Positions 25,712-36,160 of a DNA stretch of 64,000 bases are shown here, piece after piece (positions within the stretch are counted from its first letter, which is position 1; every line of letters starts with the position of its first letter). The stretch lies in NCBI RefSeq assembly GCF_017592555.1, contig NZ_JAGFNS010000009.1, positions 124,001 to 188,000 of the forward strand, written 5' to 3'. The position numbers and the translations under genes were made by a program. Below the pieces are notes generated by a model. That model saw nothing but the letters and a program-made list of their open reading frames with translations. It was not told the DNA's origin and did not search any database. The DNA is from Actinoplanes flavus (lineage in GTDB: Bacteria; Actinomycetota; Actinomycetes; Mycobacteriales; Micromonosporaceae).

Positions 25712-26952
25712 TCAGCGGGCGCCCGCCGTGCGGCGCTTCGACCAGACGTCGAAGGCGACCGCGGCCAGCAGCACCGCGCCCTTGACGAACATGACCGTCT
25801 CGGTCTGCCAGCCGAGCAGGCCGGCGCCGTTGTTGATCACACCCATGATCAGGCCGCCGGTGATGGCGCCGACCACCTTGCCGACACCGCCCTGGACCGC
25901 GGCGCCGCCGATGAACGCGGCCGCGATGGCGTCCAGCTCGAAGCTGTTGCCCGCGGTCGGGCCGGCCAGGTTGAGCCGGCCGGCGAAGATCAGGCCGGCC
26001 AGAGCGGCGAGCACACCCATGTTGACGAACAGCCAGAACACCACCGACTTGACCTTGACGCCGGAGAGCGTCGCGGCCTGGAGGTTGCCACCGACCGCGT
26101 AGATCTGGCGGCCGAAGACGGCCCGGTTGGTGATCAGGGTGTAGCCGACCACCAGCAGTGCCAGCAGGACGAGCACCCAGGGCAGGTTGCGGAACCGGGC
26201 GAGCTGGATGACCAGGAACATCACCAGCGCGGCCGGGACGACGACCTTGACCGAGAACAGCCACGCCGGGTCGACGACCTGGTTGTAGCGGATCCGGCCG
26301 GCGCGGGCCCGGTACTGCACGATCGCGATACCGGCGACGACGGCCACGCCGACGATGATGCTGAACAGGTCGGCGCCGCCCAGTGGGCCGAGGCCGATGT
26401 TGCCGAGGAAACCGGGGATGAAACCGTTGGCCAGCGTCCGGATCTCGTCCGGGAACGGGCCGATGCCCTTGTTGCCGAGGATCATGTACGTGACGGCGCG
26501 GAACAGCAGCATGCCGGCGAGCGTGACGATGAACGCGGGGATGCCGAAGTACGCCACCCAGTAGCCCTGCCAGGCGCCGATCAGCGCGCCGAAGATCAGC
26601 GTCGCCAGGATGGCGAACGGCCAGGGCACATCCCATTCCACCATCAGGACCGCGGCGAACGCGCCGGTGGCCGCCACCACCGAGCCGACCGACAGGTCGA
26701 TGTGGCCGGCGATGATGATCAGCACCATGCCGATCGCGAGCACCAGGATGTACGAGTACTGCACGATGATGTTGCTGAGGTTCTGCGGCGCCAGCAGGTC
26801 GCCCTCGGTCGCCACGGTGAAGGCGACGACGATCAGCGCGAGCGCGATGTAGATGCCGCTCTGCTTCAGGTCGAAGTTGACCTTGCGGGGCGCCTGCCCC
26901 TGGGGAGAGGGCCCCTTGCCTGGCTGCACGCCGGTGCTGGTGGGTGCGGCGG

Positions 26953-26956
<4 letters not shown>
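25712..26956 (-). CDS. mmsB: Sugar ABC transporter permease (MmsB/AraH/GguB type)
   Basis: The membrane channel of a monosaccharide importer of the CUT2 class. It has 414 aa, with about ten hydrophobic helices after a ~30-residue Pro/Gly-rich cytosolic head. Family landmarks include [21 protein letters not shown] near residue 84, [17 protein letters not shown] near 138 and, in the last third, the loop [16 protein letters not shown] and [19 protein letters not shown]. The GTG start overlaps the mmsA stop by four bases. With ChvE and MmsA it forms a complete arabinose or galactose type uptake system. Confidence 0.95.
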
Positions 26957-28488
<1,532 letters not shown>

Positions 28489-28518
28489 GGGGACCCTCCT
28501 ATTGGGCCGCGGGGGAGG

Positions 28519-28553
28519 CCGCGCCCCGCCCGCTGGGGTCGGGCGGAGCGCGG
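28519..28553 (-). promoter_or_regulatory. Intercistronic hairpin between chvE and mmsA
   Basis: CCGCGCCCCGCCCG (28519-28532) pairs with CGGGCGGAGCGCGG (28540-28553) with one mismatch around a 7-base loop. Hairpins at this place in sugar ABC operons commonly protect the abundant binding-protein mRNA and lower expression of the ATPase and permease. That role is inference here. Confidence 0.65.
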
Positions 28554-28561
28554 AGCCCGGA

Positions 28562-29689
28562 TCACTTCAGCTGGTCGGCCGTGTAGTAGCCGCTGTCGAC
28601 CAGTTCCTTCTGGTAGTTGTCCTTGGTCACGATGACCGACTCCAGAAGCATCGCCGGAACGACCTTGACGCCGTTGTTGTAGTCCGTGGTGTTGTTGGTC
28701 TCCGGGGTCTTGCCCTTGAGGATGTCGTCCGCCATCTTGCCGGTGGTCTCCGCCAGCTTGCGGGTGTCCTTGTAGATGGTGGAGTACTGCTCACCCGCGA
28801 TGATGGACTTGACCGAGGCGAGCTCGGCGTCCTGGCCGGTCACGATCGGGTAGGGCTGCGACGCGGTGCCGTAGCCGCCCGACTTCAGGGCCGACAGGAT
28901 ACCGATCGAGATGCCGTCGTAGGGCGAGAGAACGCCGTCGACCTTCGCACCGCCCTTGTAGGTGGAGGTGAGAAGGTTCTCCATGCGCTTCTGAGCGGTC
29001 TCCGGGTCCCAGCGCAGGGTCGCGACGGTCTCGAAGTCCTTCTGGCCGCTCTTGACGACGAGGACGCCCTTGTCGATGTACGGCTGGAGGATGCTCATCG
29101 CGCCGTTGAAGAAGAACGTCGCGTTGTTGTCGTCCGGCGAACCGGCGAACAGCTCGATGTTCAGCGGGCCCTTGGCGCCGGCGTCGGAGCCGTCCGCGTT
29201 GACGACCTTGAGGCCGGTCAGCAGAGAGGTGGCCTGCTGAACGCCCACCTTGAAGTTGTCGAACGTGGCGTAGTAGTCCACGTTCGGGCTCTTGCGGATG
29301 AGGCGGTCGTACGCGATGACCTTGATGCCCGCCTGGGCGGCGTTCTCCAGCTGGCTGGTGATCGCCTCGCCGTCGATGGACGCGATGATCAGCAGCTTGG
29401 AGCCCTTGGTGATCTGGCTGTCCAGCTGCTGGGTCTGGGTCGGGATGTCGTTCTCGGCGTACTGCAGGTCGACCTTGTAGCCGAGGCCCTCGAGCTGCGA
29501 CTTGAGGTTGTCGCCGTCGTGGATCCAGCGCTCCGACGACCGGGTCGGCATGGTGATGCCGACCAGGGCGCCCGCGTTGTCACCGCTGGAGGCCTGCTTG
29601 TCGGTGGTCTTCTCGGCGTCGCCGCAGGCCGCCATGGTGGCGGTCAGCGCGGCGGCGGTGAGAACAGCCGCAATCCGGGTTAATTTCAC
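28562..29689 (-). CDS. chvE: Sugar-binding lipoprotein of the arabinose/multiple-sugar ABC transporter
   Basis: The extracellular solute receptor of the ABC importer, 375 aa. The signal peptide ends in lipobox M-A-A-C ([10 protein letters not shown]), then a Ser/Asp linker and a Peripla_BP_4 domain: [66 protein letters not shown] and [26 protein letters not shown] are all ChvE-like. The start is GTG with AGGAGATCC upstream, chosen over a longer frame. Codon 3 is TTA, the leucine codon read by the bldA tRNA in streptomycetes. The gene is 25 bp downstream of araA. Confidence 0.95.
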   Translation of the reverse strand: MKLTRIAAVLTAAALTATMAACGDAEKTTDKQASSGDNAGALVGITMPTRSSERWIHDGDNLKSQLEGLGYKVDLQYAENDIPTQTQQLDSQITKGSKLLIIASIDGEAITSQLENAAQAGIKVIAYDRLIRKSPNVDYYATFDNFKVGVQQATSLLTGLKVVNADGSDAGAKGPLNIELFAGSPDDNNATFFFNGAMSILQPYIDKGVLVVKSGQKDFETVATLRWDPETAQKRMENLLTSTYKGGAKVDGVLSPYDGISIGILSALKSGGYGTASQPYPIVTGQDAELASVKSIIAGEQYSTIYKDTRKLAETTGKMADDILKGKTPETNNTTDYNNGVKVVPAMLLESVIVTKDNYQKELVDSGYYTADQLK

Positions 29690-29714
29690 GGTGGATCTCC
29701 TCTTTGAGACGGTG

Positions 29715-31199
29715 TTACAGGGGGCGAGCCAGGCGGTGGTACGCCTGGTTCCAGCGCACCCGGTCGAGAAAATCGGCCGGGGTGGTGCGCTCATCGATCA
29801 GCAGAAGCTCGGTCTGCGCCATTTCGGCGAAGTCACGCAGGGTCTCCGCGCCGACCGCCTGCGTCAGCACGGTGTGGTGCGGTCCGCCGGCCGTGATCCA
29901 GCACTCGGCGGAGGTGGACAGCGAGGGCGCGGGCTTCCACACGGCGCGCGCCACCGGCAGGTGGGGCAGCGGCTCGTCCGGAGCGATCACCTCGATCTCG
30001 TTCGCGACCAGGCGGAACCGGTCACCCATGTCGGCCATGCCCATGACCACCGCCGGGCCGGGGGCCGCGTCGAAGACCAGGCGCACGGGGTCCTCCCGGC
30101 CGCCGATCCCCAGCGGATGGATCTCGGCACGCGGCTTGGCCGACGCGATGGACGGGCAGACCTCGAGCATGTGCGCGCCGAGGATCTTAGGCTCACCCGG
30201 ACCGAAGTGGTAGGTGTAATCCTCCATGAATGAGGTACCACGTCCGGTTCCGGAACCCATCGCCTTCACCGTGGCGACGAGCACCGAGGTCTTCCAGTCG
30301 CCCTCGCCGCCGAAGCCGTACCCGTCCGCCATCAACCGCTGCACGGCCAGGCCGGGGAGCTGGCGCAGACCGCCGAGGTCCTCGAAGTTGGTGGTGAAGG
30401 CGCCGAAGCCGCCCTCGGTGAGGAACTGCCGCAGGCCGGCCTCGATCCGGGCGGCGTAGCGGAACGACTCCAGACGCTCGCCGAGCAGCTCGGGCGCGAT
30501 CTCGAAGGCGTCGCGGTACTCGGCGATCAGCTTGTCGATCTCCGCGTCCGCCACCCGGTCCACGACCGCGACCAGGTCGTTCACCCCGTACGTGTTGACC
30601 GAGACCCCGAAGCGCAACTCGGCCTCGACCTTGTCGCCCTCGGTGACCGCGACGTCGCGCATGTTGTCGCCGAAGCGGGCCAGGCGCAGACCGCGCAGGT
30701 GCTGCAGACCGGTGGCGGCGCGGGCCCAGGCCTCGACGCGCTCGACCACGGCCGGGTCGGACACGTGCCCGGCGATCACCTTACGCGGCACACCGAGGCG
30801 GGCCTGGATGAACCCGAACTCCCGGTCGCCGTGGGCGGCCTGGTTGAGGTTCATGAAGTCCATGTCGATGGTCGACCACGGCAGCGACACGTTGTGCTGG
30901 GTGTGCAGGTGCAGCAGCGGCTTGCGCAGCGCGTCCAGCCCGCCGATCCACATCTTGGCCGGGGAGAACGTGTGCATCCAGGCGATGATGCCGATGCAGT
31001 CACGATCCGCGTTCGCCTCGAGCATGACCTGCTTGATGGCGCCGGAGTCGGTGAGCACCGGCTTGCCCACGATCTCGGCGCTGACGCCGGCCGCGGCCAG
31101 GGTCCGCTGGATCTCAGCGGACTGGTCGGCGACCTGCTGGAGGGTCTCCGGGCCGTAGAGATGCTGGCTGCCGGTCAGGAACCAGATCTGCGGGTTCAT
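29715..31199 (-). CDS. araA: L-arabinose isomerase
   Basis: Converts L-arabinose to L-ribulose with a divalent metal, the first step of bacterial arabinose use. It has 494 aa and starts [23 protein letters not shown], the standard N-terminus. [62 protein letters not shown] and [12 protein letters not shown] carry the catalytic Glu residues and metal-binding His residues of the family. GAGGAAACACG precedes the ATG. It is the first gene of the operon. The partner genes araB and araD are not in this window. Confidence 0.97.
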   Translation of the reverse strand: MNPQIWFLTGSQHLYGPETLQQVADQSAEIQRTLAAAGVSAEIVGKPVLTDSGAIKQVMLEANADRDCIGIIAWMHTFSPAKMWIGGLDALRKPLLHLHTQHNVSLPWSTIDMDFMNLNQAAHGDREFGFIQARLGVPRKVIAGHVSDPAVVERVEAWARAATGLQHLRGLRLARFGDNMRDVAVTEGDKVEAELRFGVSVNTYGVNDLVAVVDRVADAEIDKLIAEYRDAFEIAPELLGERLESFRYAARIEAGLRQFLTEGGFGAFTTNFEDLGGLRQLPGLAVQRLMADGYGFGGEGDWKTSVLVATVKAMGSGTGRGTSFMEDYTYHFGPGEPKILGAHMLEVCPSIASAKPRAEIHPLGIGGREDPVRLVFDAAPGPAVVMGMADMGDRFRLVANEIEVIAPDEPLPHLPVARAVWKPAPSLSTSAECWITAGGPHHTVLTQAVGAETLRDFAEMAQTELLLIDERTTPADFLDRVRWNQAYHRLARPL

Positions 31200-31452
31200 C
31201 GTGTTTCCTCGGTTCTCTCGAAATTCAGCGGGCCTCGGGCACGCCGCAGGCATCACGCTGAGTATTTGTCACACAGGGACCGCCGCACGCTGAACGCGTC
31301 AATGATCTTAGCCGGGCAGGGCAGGCCTCACGGCGGAGTCTGTCACCGAGAGTGGGCGACACCGCACAACCTGTACGGTCTGTGGACATTGCCTGTACCT
31401 CCGATGGGCGGCCGGCGCGGTGGCGGCGGCCACATCCCGGCGGAGAATCCCA

Positions 31453-31480
31453 GTGTTATCGCTAACAAAAGACCTGTCAA
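31453..31480 (-). promoter_or_regulatory. araA operon promoter with overlapping LacI-type operator
   Basis: Read on the minus strand: TTGACA (31480-31475), a 16-base spacer, then TAACAC (31458-31453). The palindromic operator TGTTA-GCGA-TAACA covers 31467-31454, so it fills the end of the spacer and the -10 element. A bound repressor would block RNA polymerase. The 5' leader to araA would be about 245 bases, longer than usual. Confidence 0.75.
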
Positions 31481-31556
31481 CGGCGCTCGGCAACAACGAG
31501 GTAACAGCTCGGCAATCAGGCCGGACGGCCGCCGGAAACAGGGGCCGGACGACCCC

Positions 31557-32567
31557 TCAGGCAGGGCGCGACACGCTCTCCCGGACGATCAGCTGAGGCG
31601 GTACGACGATCTGGTGCGCCGTGCCGGCGTCGTCCCGCATCTGGCCCAGGAGCAGGCTCAACGCGGCTCTCGCCACGTCTCCGAAGGCCTGCCGGACGGT
31701 GGTCAGCGGCGGGATGAAGTAGGCGGCCTCGGGCACGTCGTCGAAACCCACGATGCTGACGTCGTGCGGCACCCGGCGGCCCCGCTCGTGCAGCGCCCGC
31801 AGGATGCCCAGGGCCAGGTGATCGTTCGCCGTGAAGATGGCCGTGACCTCGGGCATCCGGGCCAGCATCTGGCCGGTGCGGTAGCCCTCGGCGGCGGACC
31901 AGTCGGCCGACAGCAGCGGCGGCACCTCGGCGCCCGCCTCCAGCAGCGTCTGCTTCCACCCCTGGATGCGGCCGGCCGAGTCGAACCAGTCGGTCGGGCC
32001 GGACACGTGCCACACCGTCTCGTGACCGGCGTCCAGCAGGTGCCGGGTCGCCGCCCGGGCCCCGGCCACCTGGTCGACGGTGACCAGCGGTCGGCCGCTG
32101 GCCGGGTCGCCGTCGATGAACACCACCGGCACGTCGCCGGGGATCTCGGCCAGCGCCTCGGCGGCCGACGCCACGTTGGCGATCACCACCAGCCCGGCCA
32201 CCCGCTGGTCCAGATGCCGGTCCACCACCGCGGAGATCGAGGAGCGGTCCAGCTCCCGGACGCTGCCCACGCTCACCGCGAAACCGGCGTCCGCGGCGGC
32301 CTGCTCGAACTCGGTCAGCATCGAGGCCGGCCCGTACAGCGTGCTGTTGCGGGCGACCACGCCGATCAGCTGGGACCGGCCGGTGACCAGGGCCCGGGCC
32401 GCGCGGTTGGGCCGGTAGCCGAGCTCGGCGATGGCGGCGCGGACCCGGATGCGGGTCTGCTCCTTGACATTGGGATGATCGTTGAGGACACGCGAGACGG
32501 TCTGATGGGAGACACCGGCCAACCGGGCCACATCCGTCATCGCCGGGCTACGGCTGGCCTTGTCCAC
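31557..32567 (-). CDS. LacI-family transcriptional repressor of the arabinose operon
   Basis: A DNA-binding repressor with a sugar sensor domain, 336 aa. The helix-turn-helix is at the N-terminus (MTDVARLAGVSHQTVSRVLN) with the hinge helix RPNRAARALVTGRS; the periplasmic-binding-like core follows (IGVVARNSTLYGP, FTANDHLALGILRAL, SIVGFDDVPEAAYFIPPLTTV). The start is GTG. It is transcribed in the same direction as araA and sits directly upstream. Operators of the same sequence type lie over the promoters of araA and of this gene, so it probably represses both and is relieved by arabinose or a derivative (inferred). Confidence 0.93.
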   Translation of the reverse strand: MDKASRSPAMTDVARLAGVSHQTVSRVLNDHPNVKEQTRIRVRAAIAELGYRPNRAARALVTGRSQLIGVVARNSTLYGPASMLTEFEQAAADAGFAVSVGSVRELDRSSISAVVDRHLDQRVAGLVVIANVASAAEALAEIPGDVPVVFIDGDPASGRPLVTVDQVAGARAATRHLLDAGHETVWHVSGPTDWFDSAGRIQGWKQTLLEAGAEVPPLLSADWSAAEGYRTGQMLARMPEVTAIFTANDHLALGILRALHERGRRVPHDVSIVGFDDVPEAAYFIPPLTTVRQAFGDVARAALSLLLGQMRDDAGTAHQIVVPPQLIVRESVSRPA

Positions 32568-32636
32568 TTGCGCACCTCGTCCGATCCGGTTCTGATGGAG
32601 CGTAACGCCGAACCGCCACTGGCCCGCGTCGCAGAA

Positions 32637-32665
32637 ATGTTATCGATAACATCCGCTTTTCACGA
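32637..32665 (-). promoter_or_regulatory. lacI-type gene promoter with perfect 16-bp operator palindrome
   Basis: ATGTTATCGATAACAT is an exact palindrome. Read on the minus strand the layout is TCGTGA (32665-32660), 17 bases, then TAACAT (32642-32637) as the -10 at the operator's end. The same operator-over-minus-10 geometry occurs upstream of araA, which points to autoregulation. The divergent DUF2252 gene begins 57 bp away on the other side and may also be affected. Confidence 0.75.
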
Positions 32666-32708
32666 GCCCCACGCGGACGATCTTCGCCGACACGTACGCT
32701 CGGCAGCG

Positions 32709-34130
32709 ATGGAACCAGCAGTGACGATCAACGGGCCGGGTGTGCTCGGCAGCCTAGCGGACGAGGGATTCACCTCACTTCGCCGGGCCGCCGCCCCGCG
32801 CGCCGAACGCTACGAGACAGGCCGCGGCCTGCGCGAACGCTCACCCCGCTCGGAGATGGCCCACTGGCGGGCGCCCGACCGCCGCCCCGATCCGGTACGC
32901 CAGGTGATCGCCTCCCACGAGGGCCGGCTCGACCACCTCGTCCCGGTGCGGATCGGGCGCATGATCGTCTCCCCGTACTCCTTCCTGCGCGGCACCGCCG
33001 GCCTGATGGCCGACGACTTCGCCGCGCTCCCCTCGACCGGCATCGCCCCGGTCATCTGCGGCGACGCCCACCTCGGCAACTTCGGCTTCTACGCCTCGCC
33101 GGAGCGCGAACTGGTGTTCGACCTCAACGACTTCGACGAGGCGCACACCGGCCCGTGGGAGTGGGACCTGCGCCGGCTCGCGGTGAGCGTGCACGTCGCC
33201 GGCCGGGTCAACGGCTTCCGGGAGAGCTCCTGTTCGGACGCCGTGGCGCACTGCGTCGAACAGTACCGTGAGCAGATCGGATATCTCGCCGATCAGCCGT
33301 TGCTGGCCCGCTCGTTCGACCAGCTGGACGTCGACGGGATGCGCTCGCACGCCAGCCGGGCCAGCTTCCGCGACGAGATCGAGCGCGCCGCCCGGCGGGC
33401 CCGGCGGCGCACCAGCGACCGGGCGCTGCCCCGCTTCACCGAGCGGCACGACGGCACCGCCCGCCTGGTCGAGGAGCCGCCGCTGATCACCCGGCTGCCG
33501 GAGCGGGAGCACGAGCAGCTCGCCGAGGCGCTCGACGGCTACCTCAACACCCTCAAACCGCACTGGGCCCGGATCCTCGGCGGCTACCGGATCGTCGACA
33601 TCGCGCACAAGGTGGTCGGCGTCGGATCGGTCGGGCTGCGGGCCTACGTCGCCCTGTGCGAGGGCAGCAGCAGCGACGACGTGGTCTTCCTCCAGCTCAA
33701 GCAGGCCCGCCGGTCGGTCGTGGCGAAACACCAGCACGGCGACCTGGCCTGGCACCGGCACCAGGGCCAGCGGGTGGTCGAGTACCAGCAGGCGCTCCAG
33801 ACGGTCAGCGACCCGCTGCTCGGCTGGACCACGGTCGGTGAGCACCAGTACTACGTGCGCCAGTTCCGCGACATGAAGGGCGCCATCCTGATCGAGGACA
33901 TCAACGCCGGGGCGCTCGCCGACTACGCGGGCATCTGCGGTTCACTGCTGGCCAAGTCGCACGCCCGGACCAGCGGGGCGTCGATGATCGCCGGCTACGT
34001 CGGCAGCGGTGACAAGCTCGACGAATCGCTCAGCCGGTTCGCGAAGGCGTACGCCGATCAGGTCGAGGCGGATCACGCGGCGCTCACCCAGGCGGTCCGC
34101 CGCGGCCAATTGCCGGCGGAGCCGGCATGA
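32709..34130 (+). CDS. DUF2252 domain-containing protein
   Basis: A 473-residue cytosolic protein of the DUF2252 family (PF10009), whose fold resembles small-molecule or protein kinases. Seen here are the family markers RMIVSPYSFLRGTAGLMADD, the kinase-like catalytic string ICGDAHLGNFGFYASPER, FDLNDFDEAHTGPWEWDLRRLA (with the DFD metal-type motif) and VGVGSVGLRAYVAL. H-G-D-A-H-like and D-x-D positions are intact. The substrate is unknown. The open frame extends nearly 2 kb upstream, but that part is the antisense of araA and lacI; the ATG at MEPAVTINGPGV is preferred. No good ribosome site is visible. Confidence 0.9.
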   Translation: MEPAVTINGPGVLGSLADEGFTSLRRAAAPRAERYETGRGLRERSPRSEMAHWRAPDRRPDPVRQVIASHEGRLDHLVPVRIGRMIVSPYSFLRGTAGLMADDFAALPSTGIAPVICGDAHLGNFGFYASPERELVFDLNDFDEAHTGPWEWDLRRLAVSVHVAGRVNGFRESSCSDAVAHCVEQYREQIGYLADQPLLARSFDQLDVDGMRSHASRASFRDEIERAARRARRRTSDRALPRFTERHDGTARLVEEPPLITRLPEREHEQLAEALDGYLNTLKPHWARILGGYRIVDIAHKVVGVGSVGLRAYVALCEGSSSDDVVFLQLKQARRSVVAKHQHGDLAWHRHQGQRVVEYQQALQTVSDPLLGWTTVGEHQYYVRQFRDMKGAILIEDINAGALADYAGICGSLLAKSHARTSGASMIAGYVGSGDKLDESLSRFAKAYADQVEADHAALTQAVRRGQLPAEPA

Positions 34131-34155
34131 CGATCGACTTCTTGGAGGTACGCCC

Positions 34156-34563
34156 GTGAGCGGCTCGATTCCGATCGGCTCCCCCGCACTGGCCGAATTC
34201 TGGACCGAGCGGCACCTGTGCACCCTCACCACCCTGCGCGCCGACGGATCACCGCACGTGGTGGCGGTCGGCGCCACCCTCGACCCGGGCGCCGGGCTCG
34301 CCCGGGTGATCTCCTTCGACACCTCCACCAAGGTGCGCAACGTCCGGCGCGGGCAGCGCCGGGTGGCGATCTGCCAGGTCGACGGCCGCCGCTGGAGCAC
34401 GATCGAGGGCCTGGCCGTGGTCCGCGACGACCCGTCCTCGGTCGCCGAAGCCGAACGCCGGTACGCCGGCCGCTACCGCGTCCCCCGGCCCAATCCGTCC
34501 CGGGTCGTCATCGAGGTGGCGATCACCCGCATTCTCGGGTCGGCGTCGCTACTACCCTCGTAA
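34156..34563 (+). CDS. PPOX-class flavin/F420-dependent oxidoreductase
   Basis: A 135-residue split-barrel flavin-binding protein of the pyridoxamine-5'-phosphate oxidase-like group, in actinobacteria often F420-dependent. FWTERHLCTLTTLRADGSPHVVAVG at the start, FDTSTKVRNVRRGQRRVAIC in the middle and WSTIEGLAVVRDD are typical. The GTG start has TTGGAGG upstream. It lies 25 bp after the DUF2252 gene and 3 bp before the pirin gene, so the three probably form one transcript. The physiological substrate is unknown. Confidence 0.87.
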   Translation: MSGSIPIGSPALAEFWTERHLCTLTTLRADGSPHVVAVGATLDPGAGLARVISFDTSTKVRNVRRGQRRVAICQVDGRRWSTIEGLAVVRDDPSSVAEAERRYAGRYRVPRPNPSRVVIEVAITRILGSASLLPS

Positions 34564-34566
34564 GGC

Positions 34567-35529
34567 ATGAGCACCTCGCTGTACGCCGCGGAACCCAGCC
34601 CGGTCGGTGAGCCGGACAGCGTGCTGCTGCCCGGCCACGACGTGCCGCTCGGGCGGTACACGACGGTGCGCCGCCTGCTCCCGCACCGGGAACGGCGGAT
34701 GATCGGCGCCTGGTGCTTCGTCGACCACTTCGGGCCCGACGACGTCAGCGGCCGCCCCGGCATGCAGGTCCCGCCACACCCGCACACCGGTCTGCAGACC
34801 GTCACCTGGCTGGTCGAGGGCCTCATCGAGCACCGTGACAGCCTCGGCAGCCACCAGTTCATCGCGCCCGGCCAGCTCAACCTGATGACCTCCGGGCACG
34901 GCATCGCCCACTCCGAGTACACGCCACCCGACCACCCCGACGGCATGCACGGGCTGCAACTGTGGCTCGCCCTGCCGGAGGAGGCCCGGCACGGCGCCGC
35001 CCGCTTCGAACACCACGAGAACCTGCCCACCCACCGCGACGGCCCGATCACCGTGACCGTCGTGATCGGACGATTCGGCGACCTGACCTCGCCCGCCCAC
35101 GTGCACTCGCCGCTGACCGGGGCCGAGCTGCACTACGCGGCCGCGGCCACGCACACGGTCGGCCTGGAGCCGTCCTTCGAGCACGGGGTGCTGGTGATGT
35201 CCGGGACGGCCACCGTCGACGGGACGGTCCTCGAACCCGGGTCGCTGCTCTGTCTCGGCTCCGGGCGTACCTCGCTGGATCTCGACGTTTCCGGGCCGGC
35301 GCGGCTGTTCCTGCTCGGCGGCGAGCCGTTCGACGAGCCGCTGGTCATGTGGTGGAACTTCGTCGGCCGCAGCCACGAGGACATCGTCCGGGCGCGGGAG
35401 CAGTGGATGGCCGGTCTCGGCGCCGAGCGCTTCGGCTTCGTGGGTGGTTGCGCGGCCGATCCGCTTCCGGCTCCCGAGCTTCCGACGGTACGGCTGAAGG
35501 CGCGCGACCGGCACGGCCGGACCCACTGA
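34567..35529 (+). CDS. Pirin family protein
   Basis: A double-cupin pirin of 320 aa. The metal-binding motifs of the N-terminal cupin are intact: PPHPHTGLQTVTWLVEG (two His) and GHGIAHSEYTP (His and Glu). The C-terminal cupin includes HSPLTGAELHYAA and RLFLLGGEPFDEPLVMWWNFVG, the usual C-terminal signature. Pirins are iron proteins with quercetinase or regulatory roles; the role here is open. The ATG is 3 bp after the flavoprotein gene stop, so the two are probably translated together. Confidence 0.93.
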   Translation: MSTSLYAAEPSPVGEPDSVLLPGHDVPLGRYTTVRRLLPHRERRMIGAWCFVDHFGPDDVSGRPGMQVPPHPHTGLQTVTWLVEGLIEHRDSLGSHQFIAPGQLNLMTSGHGIAHSEYTPPDHPDGMHGLQLWLALPEEARHGAARFEHHENLPTHRDGPITVTVVIGRFGDLTSPAHVHSPLTGAELHYAAAATHTVGLEPSFEHGVLVMSGTATVDGTVLEPGSLLCLGSGRTSLDLDVSGPARLFLLGGEPFDEPLVMWWNFVGRSHEDIVRAREQWMAGLGAERFGFVGGCAADPLPAPELPTVRLKARDRHGRTH

Positions 35530-35566
35530 GCTTTACTCTCCGGCGGGACGTTGCCATGATCACCCG

Positions 35567-36070
35567 ATGACGCCCGCCCGACTCCTCACGGCGCTGGCCG
35601 GCGTCCCCGGTCTGCACCCGCGCGCCGACCAGCGGGTCCCCCCGATCATCACCTGGGACGACGGGCCCTGCGGACGGACCGCCACGGCCGCCCTCACCGC
35701 CGCCGGCTTCCGGGTGAGCGAGCCGTTCTGGGCCGGCGGGCTGGTCGACACCCGCGACCCGGAACCCTGCGTCTTCCAGCGGGTGCTGCGCCCGGAGACG
35801 GCCGCGCTGCTCTACCTGCACGGCGCCGAACCGGACACACCGGACGGTGACCGCGCCCTGGCGCTGCGGGTCTTCGCCACCGACCTGCCCGGCGGGGGCC
35901 ACCTGCCCGGCGACCCGTCCGAACAGCTCGCCGTCCACCTGCTGGTCGGCGAGGCGGGTGACGCCGACTACGGCGGGGACGCGCTGTTCACGCGGATGGG
36001 CGAGGCGGTGCGGGCCACTTTCGGCGGCCGCGCCGGCCTGCTCGACATCGTCCGCCGGGCCGCGATCTGA
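35567..36070 (+). CDS. Hypothetical protein, 167 aa
   Basis: A cytosolic protein of unknown function. It begins MTPARLLTALAGVPGLHPRA. Notable pieces are VPPIITWDDGPCGRTATAALTAAGF and CVFQRVLRPETAALLYLHG, with an Asp/Gly-rich middle. Codon use is typical of real genes in this window and coding is supported by third-position GC. No family was recognised. It starts 37 bp after the pirin gene. Confidence 0.65.
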   Translation: MTPARLLTALAGVPGLHPRADQRVPPIITWDDGPCGRTATAALTAAGFRVSEPFWAGGLVDTRDPEPCVFQRVLRPETAALLYLHGAEPDTPDGDRALALRVFATDLPGGGHLPGDPSEQLAVHLLVGEAGDADYGGDALFTRMGEAVRATFGGRAGLLDIVRRAAI

Positions 36071-36160
36071 TGCCACCCTCGCCCACCCGGCCGCAAACCG
36101 CGGCCGTTCTCACCCGCCCGGCCGGGATCTGATGCCGCCCGTCGCCCGCCCGGCCCTGCG

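Noticed and set aside
30699-32708. Two-kilobase upstream extension of the DUF2252 frame
   Set aside because: Runs antisense through araA and the LacI-type gene, both well supported; the DUF2252 domain begins after the internal ATG.
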